From the NCBI GenBank assembly GCA_029964075.1, contig CM057141.1, forward strand, positions 4,464,001 to 4,528,000: a DNA stretch of 64,000 bases, read 5' to 3'. The notes below the pieces were generated by a model that ran no database searches, had not been told where the DNA came from, and was given only the letters and a program-made list of their open reading frames with translations. Source of the stretch: Patiria pectinifera (lineage: Eukaryota; Echinodermata; Asteroidea; Valvatida; Asterinidae). Positions 57,277 to 64,000 of the stretch are shown here, in pieces. The translations under genes and the position numbers were made by a program. The first letter of the stretch is position 1. Every line of letters starts with the position of its first letter.

Positions 57277-60200
57277 CTGTTGAGGTACCTTTAGACCGCG
57301 ACACATGAGAGCCATGTCGGCTGGCGCTGACAGCCCTTGCTATGGGACTTACTGCACAAAAACGAAACTGGGGGCATCATGTACCTACGTCTGGGGCTCA
57401 CTCCAAACGTTTCAAATCTGAAGCCTTGCCGATTTGTTAGCTTGTTGGTCTATTCATCCGCTATCCAACAAGCTATAGTTTGTCAAAATCTATCCATGTT
57501 GAGGTACCTCCAGACCGCGACACATGAGAGCCATGTCGGCTGGCGCTGACAGCCCTTGCTATGAGACTTACTGCACAAAAACGAAACTGGGGGCATCAAG
57601 TACGTACGTCGGGGGCTCACTCCAAAAGTTTCGAGTCTGAAGCCTTGCCGATTTGTCAGCGTGTTGGCATTTTCATCCTATATCCAACAAGCTATAGTTT
57701 GTCAAAATCCATTCATGTTAAGGTACCTTTAGACCGCGACACATGAGAGCCATGTCGGCTGGCGCTGACAGCCTTTGCTATGGGACTTACTGCACAAAAA
57801 CGAAACTGGGGGCATCATGTACCTACGTCTGGGGCTCACTCCAAAAGTTTCAGGTCTGTAACCTTGCCGATTTGTCAGCTTGTAGGCCTATTCATCCGCT
57901 ATCCAACAAGCTATAGTTTGTCAAAATCCATCCATGTTGAGGTACCTTTAGACCGCGACATATGTGAGCCATGTCGGCTGGCGCTGACAGCCCTTGCTAT
58001 GGGACTTACTGCACAAAAACGAAACTGGGGGCATCTTGTACGTACGTCTGAAGCTCACTCCAAAAGTTTCAAGTCTGAAGCCTTGCTGATTTGTCAGCGT
58101 GTTGGCCTAATCATCCTCTATCCAACAAGCTATAGTTTGTCAAAATCCATTTATGTTAAGGTACCTTTAGATTGCGACACATGAGAGCCATGTCGGCTGG
58201 CGCTGACAGCCCTTGCTATGGGACTTACTGCACAAAAACGAAACTGGGGGCATCATGTACCTACGTCTGAGGCTCACTCCAAACGTTTCAAATCTGAAGC
58301 CTTGCCGATTTGTTAGCTTGTTGGTCTATTCATCCGCTATCCAACAAGCTATAGTTTGTCAAAATCTATCCATGTTGAGGTACCTCCAGACCGCGACACA
58401 TGAGAGCCATGTCGGCTGGCGCTGACAGCCCTTGCTATGAGACTTACTGCACAAAAACGAAACTGGGGGCATCAAGTACGTACGTCGGGGGCTCACTCCA
58501 AAAGTTTCAAGTCTGAAGCCTTGCCGATTTGTCAGCGTGTTGGCATTTTCATCCTATATCCAACAAGCTATAGTTTGTCAAAATCCATTCATGTTAAGGT
58601 ACCTTTAGACCGCGACACATGAGAGCCATGTCGGCTGGCGCTGACAGCCCTTGCTATGGGACTTACTGCACAAAAACGAAACTGGGGGCATCATGTACCT
58701 ACGTCTGAGGCTCACTCCAAATGTTTCAAATCTGAAGCCTTGCCGATTTGTCAGCTTGTTGGCCTATTCATCCGCTATCCAACAAGCTATAGTTTGTCAA
58801 AATCCATCCATGTTAAGGTACCTTTAGACCGCGACACATGAGAGCCATGTCGGCTGGCGCTGACAGCCCTTGCTATGGGACTTACTGCACAAAAACGAAA
58901 CTGGGGGCATCATGTACCTACGTCTGGGGCTCACTCCAAAAGTTTCAGGTCTGAAACCTTGCCGATTTGTCAGCTTGTTGGCCTATTCATCCGCTATCCA
59001 AAAAGCTATAGTTTGTCAAATTCCATCCATGTTGAGGTACCTTTAAACCGCGACACATGAGAGCCATGTCGGCTGGCGCTGACAGCCTTTGCTATGGGAC
59101 TTACTGCACAAAAACGAAACTGGGGGCATCATGTACCTACGTCTGGGGCTCACTCCAAAAGTTTCAGGTCTGTAACCTTGCCGATTTGTCAGCTTGTTGG
59201 CCTATTCATCCGCTATCCAACAAGCTATAGTTTGTCAAAATCCATCCATGTTGAGGTACCTTTAGACCGCGACATATGTGAGCCATGTCGGCTGGCGCTG
59301 ACAGCCCTTGCTATGGGACTTACTGCACAAAAACGAAACTGGGGGCATCTTGTACGTACGTCTGAAGCTCACTCCAAAAGTTTCAAGTCTGAAGCCTTGC
59401 TGATTTGTCAGCGTGTTGGCCTAATCATCCTCTATCCAACAAGCTATAGTTTGTCAAAATCCATTTATGTTAAGGTACCTTTAGATCGCGACACATGAGA
59501 GCCATGTCGGCTGGCGCTGACAGCCCTTGCTATGGGACTTACTGCACAAAAACGAAACTGGGGGCATCATGTACCTACGTCTGAGGCTCACTCCAAACGT
59601 TTCAAATCTGAAGCCTTGCCGATTTGTTAGCTTGTTGGTCTATTCATCCGCTATCCAACAAGCTATAGTTTGTCAAAATCTATCCATGTTGAGGTACCTT
59701 TAGACCGCGACACATGAGAGCCATGTCGGCTGGCGCTGACAGCCCTTGCTATGAGACTTACTGCACAAAAACGAAACTGGGGGCATCAAGTACGTACGTC
59801 GGGGGCTCACTCCAAAAGTTTCAAGTCTGAAGCCTTGCCGATTTGTCAGCGTGTTGGCATTTTCATCCTATATCCAACAAGCTATAGTTTGTCAAAATCC
59901 ATTCATGTTAAGGTACCTTTAGACCGCGACACATGAGAGCCATGTCGGCTGGCGCTGACAGCCCTTGCTATGGGACTTACTGCACAAAAACGAAACTGGG
60001 GGCATCATGTACCTACGTCTGAGGCTCACTCCAAACGTTTCAAATCTGAAGCCTTGCCGATTTGTCAGCTTGTTGGTCTATTCATCCGCTATCCAACAAG
60101 CTATAGTTTGTCAAAATCCATCCATGTTAAGGTACCTTTAGACCGCGACACACGGGAGCCATGTCGGCTGGCGCTGACAGCCCTTGCTATGGGACTTACT

Positions 60201-63200
60201 GCACAAAAACGAAACTGGGGGCATCATGTACCTACGTCTGGGGCTCACTCCAAAAGTTTCAGGTCTGAAACCTTGCCGATTTGTCAGCTTGTTGGCCTAT
60301 TCATCCGCTATCCAAAAAGCTATAGTTTGTCAAATTCCATCCATGTTGAGGTACCTTTAAACCGCGACACATGAGAGCCATGTCGGCTGGCGCTGACAGC
60401 CTTTGCTATGGGACTTACTGCACAAAAACGAAACTGGGGGCATCATGTACCTACGTCTGGGGCTCACTCCAAAAGTTTCAAATCTGTAACCTTGCCGATT
60501 TGTCAGCTTGTTGGCCTATTCATCCGCTATCCAACAAGCTATAGTTTGTCAAAATCCATCCATGTTGAGGTACCTTTAGACCGCGACATATGTGAGCCAT
60601 GTCGGCTGGCGCTGACAGCCCTTGCTATGGGACTTACTGCACAAAAACGAAACTGGGGGCATCTTGTACGTACGTCTGAAGCTCACTCCAAAAGTTTCAA
60701 GTCTGAAGCCTTGCTGATTTGTCAGCGTGTTGGCCTAATCATCCTCTATCCAACAAGCTATAGTTTGTCAAAATCCATTTATGTTAAGGTACCTTTAGAT
60801 CGCGACACATGAGAGCCATGTCGGCTGGCGCTGACAGCCCTTGCTATGGGACTTACTGCACAAAAACGAAACTGGGGGCATCATGTACCTACGTCTGAGG
60901 CTCACTCCAAACGTTTCAAATCTGAAGCCTTGCCGATTTGTTAGCTTGTTGGTCTATTCATCCGCTATCCAACAAGCTATAGTTTGTCAAAATCTATCCA
61001 TGTTGAGGTACCTTTAGACCGCGACACATGAGAGCCATGTCGGCTGGCGCTGACAGCCCTTGCTATGAGACTTACTGCACAAAAACGAAACTGGGGGCAT
61101 CAAGTACGTACGTCGGGGGCTCACTCCAAAAGTTTCAAGTCTGAAGCCTTGCCGATTTGTCAGCGTGTTGGCATTTTCATCCTATATCCAACAAGCTATA
61201 GTTTGTCAAAATCCATTCATGTTAAGGTACCTTTAGACCGCGACACATGAGAGCCATGTCGGCTGGCGCTGACAGCCCTTGCTATGGGACTTACTGCACA
61301 AAAACGAAACTGGGGGCATCATGTACCTACGTCTGAGGCTCACTCCAAATGTTTCAAATCTGAAGCCTTGCCGATTTGTCAGCTTGTTGGTCTATTCATC
61401 CGCTATCCAACAAGCTATAGTTTGTCAAAATCCATCCATGTTAAGGTACCTTTAGACCGCGACACATGAGAGCCATGTCGGCTGGCGCTGACAGCCCTTG
61501 CTATGGGACTTACTGCACAAAAACGAAATTGGGGGATCATGTACCTACGTCTGGGGCTCACTCCAAAAGTTTCAGGTCTCAAGCCTTGCAGATTTGCCAG
61601 CTTGTTGGCCTATTCATGCGCTATCCAACAAGCTATAGTTTGTCAAAATCCATCCATGTTAAGGTACCTTTAGACCGCGACACATGAGAGCCATGTCGGC
61701 TGGCGCTGACAGCCCTTGCTATGGGACTTACTGCACAAAAACGAAACTGGGGGCATCATGTACCTACGTCTGAGGCTCACTCCAAAAGTTTCAAGTCTGA
61801 AGCCTTGCCGATTTGTCAGCTTGTTGGCCTATTCATCCGCTATCCAACAAGCTATAGTTTGTCAAAATCCATCCATGTTGAGGTACCTTTAGATCGCGAC
61901 ATATGTGAGCCATGTCGGCTGGCGCTGACAGCCCTTGCTATGGGACTTACTGCACAAAAACGAAACTGGGGGCATCATGTACCTACGTCTGAGGCTCACT
62001 CCAAAAGTTTCAAGTCTGAAGCCTTGCTGATTTGTCAGCGTGTTGGCCTATTCATCCGCTATCCAACAAGCTATAGTTTGTCAAAATCCATCCATGTTAA
62101 GGTACCTTTAGACCGCGACATATGAGAGCCATGTCGGCTGGCGCTGACAGCCCTTGCTATGGGACTTACTGCACAAAAACGAAACTGGGGGCATCATGTA
62201 CCTACGTCTGAAGCTCACTCCAAAAGTTTAAAGTCTGAAGCCTTGCTGATTTGTCAGCGTGTTGGCCTAATCATCCTCTATCCAACAAGCTATAGTTTGT
62301 CAAAATCCATTTATGTTAAGGTACCTTTAGATCGCGACACATGAGAGCCATGTCGGCTGGCGCTGACAGCCCTTGCTATGGGACTTACTGCACAAAAACG
62401 AAACTGGGGGCATCATGTACCTACGTCTGAGGCTCACTCCAAACGTTTCAAATCTGAAGCCTTGCCGATTTGTTAGCTTGTTGGTCTATTCATCCGCTAT
62501 CCAACAAGCTATAGTTTGTCAAAATCTATCCATGTTGAGGTACCTCCAGACCGCGACACATGAGAGCCATGTCGGCTGGCGCTGACAGCCCTTGCTATGA
62601 GACTTACTGCACAAAAACGAAACTGGGGGCATCATGTACTTACGTCTGAGGCTCACTCCAAATGTTTCAAATCTGAAGCCTTGCCGATTTGTCAGCTTGT
62701 TGGTCTATTCATCCGCTATCCAACAAGCTATAGTTTGTCAAAATCCATCCATGTTAAGGTACCTTTAGACCGCGACACATGAGAGCCATGTCGGCTGGCG
62801 CTGACAGCCCTTGCTATGGGACTTACTGCACAAAAACGAAACTGGGGGCATCATGTACCTACGTCTGGGGCTCACTCCAAAAGTTTCAAGTCTGAAGCCT
62901 TGCCGATTTGTCAGCTTGTTGGCCTATTCATCCGCTATCCAACAAGCTATAGTTTGTCAAAATCCATCCATGTTAAGGTACCTTTAGACCGCGACACATG
63001 AGAGCCATGTCGGCTGGCGCTGACAGCCCTTGCTATGGGACTTACTGCACAAAAACGAAACTGGGGGCATCATGTACCTACGTCTGGGGCTCACTCCAAA
63101 AGTTTCAGGTCTGAAGCCTTGCCGATTAGTCAGCTTGTTGGCCTACTCATCCGCTATCCAACAAGCTATAGTTTGTCAAAATCCATTCATGTTCAGGTAC

Positions 63201-64000
63201 CTTTAGATCGCGACACATAAGAGGCATGTCGGCTGGCGCTGACAGCCCTTGCTATGGGACTTACTGCACAAAAACGAAACTGGGGGCATCATGTACCTAC
63301 GTCTGAGGCTCACTCTAAAAGTTTCAAGTTTGAAGCCTTGCCGATTTGTCAGCGTGTTGGCCTATTCATCCGCTATCCAACAAGCTATAGTTTGTCAAAA
63401 TCCATCCATGTTAAGGTACCTTTAGACCGCGACATATGAGAGCCATGTCGGCTGGCGCTGACAGCCCTTGCTATGGGACTTACTGCACAAAACCGAAACT
63501 GGGGGCATCATGTACCTACGTCTGAAGCTCACTCCAAAAGTTTAAAGTCTGAAGCCTTGCCAATTTGTCAGCTTGTTGGCCAATTCATCCGCTATCCAAC
63601 AAGTTATAGTTTGTCAAAATCGATCCACGTTGAGGTACCTTTAGACCGCGACACATGAGAGCCAAGTCGGCTGGCGCTGACAGCCCTTGCTATGGGACTT
63701 ACTGCACAAAAACGAAACTGGGGCATCATGTACCTACGTCTGGGGCTCACTCCAAAAGTTTCAAATCTGAAGCCTTGCCGATTCGTCAGGTTGTTGGCCT
63801 ATTCATCCGCTATTTAACAGCTATAGTTTGTCGAAATCCATCCATGTTAAGGTACCTTTAGACCGCGACGCATGAGAGCCATGTCGGCTGGCGCTGACAG
63901 CCCTTGCTATGGGACTTACTGCACAAAAACGAAACTGGGGGCATCATGTACCTACGTCTGGGGCTCACTCCAAAAGTTTCAAGTCTGAAGCCTTGCCGAT
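57277..64000 (+). repeat. 219-bp satellite array, about 31 copies, runs off the right edge
   Basis: Units repeat every 219 bp, defined by GAGGTACCTTTAGACCGCGACA. GGTACC at 57284 and 57503 sets the phase. Each unit contains GCCATGTCGGCTGGCGCTGA, ACTGCACAAAAACGAAACTG and AACAAGCTATAGTTTGTC. Copies differ at diagnostic sites that recur every six units (1314 bp) between about 57500 and 61445. The period is a multiple of three, so many 61-codon open frames appear, but these are shared by-products and not genes. It begins abruptly after a poly-C repeat and no array end is visible. Confidence 0.95.

Noticed and set aside
57561-63861. Many similar 61- and 134-codon open frames (MGLTAQKRNWGHH...) as a gene family
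   Set aside because: They are the same satellite unit repeated every 219 bp. The frame is kept only because the period is divisible by three, and there is no domain, promoter or splice structure.
57277-64000. CRISPR-like array
   Set aside because: The repeats are 219 bp with no unique spacers, in a eukaryotic context. It is a satellite.

Overview
The window looks like nuclear DNA of a marine invertebrate deuterostome, perhaps an echinoderm. This is inferred from animal gene families with many short exons and canonical GT/AG introns, a TATA-driven single-exon peptide-type GPCR, and a dense load of short palindromic MITEs, foldback elements and tRNA-derived SINEs. The species cannot be named from the sequence. 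There are no bacterial features.

Layout, left to right. (1) 43-235 (-): first coding exon of an unrecognised gene that leaves the window on the left. (2) 7241-10672 (+): an hnRNP C/RALY-like RRM protein with two alternative 3'-terminal exons, each encoding one C2H2-like zinc finger. (3) 14809-26695 (-): METTL17, the mitochondrial small-subunit assembly factor, rebuilt as 10 exons and 482 aa. (4) 26867-33966 (+): mevalonate diphosphate decarboxylase (MVD), rebuilt as 9 exons and 407 aa. It is head-to-head with METTL17 across only 171 bp. (5) 36146-46150 (-): PRMT7, rebuilt as 11 exons and 680 aa. (6) 53509-54807 (+): an intronless rhodopsin-like GPCR behind a TATA box. (7) 57277 to the right edge: about 31 copies of a 219-bp satellite, part of it arranged as a 6-mer higher-order repeat of 1314 bp.

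The genes form no common pathway. They are three conserved housekeeping or metabolic enzymes, one RNA-binding protein and one receptor, and the only arrangement suggesting shared control is the METTL17/MVD promoter. All exon chains for METTL17, MVD and PRMT7 close in phase from start to stop, so these models are strong.

Introns and intergenic DNA are filled with mobile DNA. There are piggyBac-type TTAA elements, a four-copy MITE family with 8-bp target duplications, hAT-like and pogo/Tigger-like MITEs, and tRNA-derived SINEs. A LINE 3' fragment lies in MVD. Two nested-insertion cases stand out: a foldback element inside another copy of itself, each with a perfect 9-bp target duplication, and a MITE with subterminal short repeats inside a second MITE of similar architecture.
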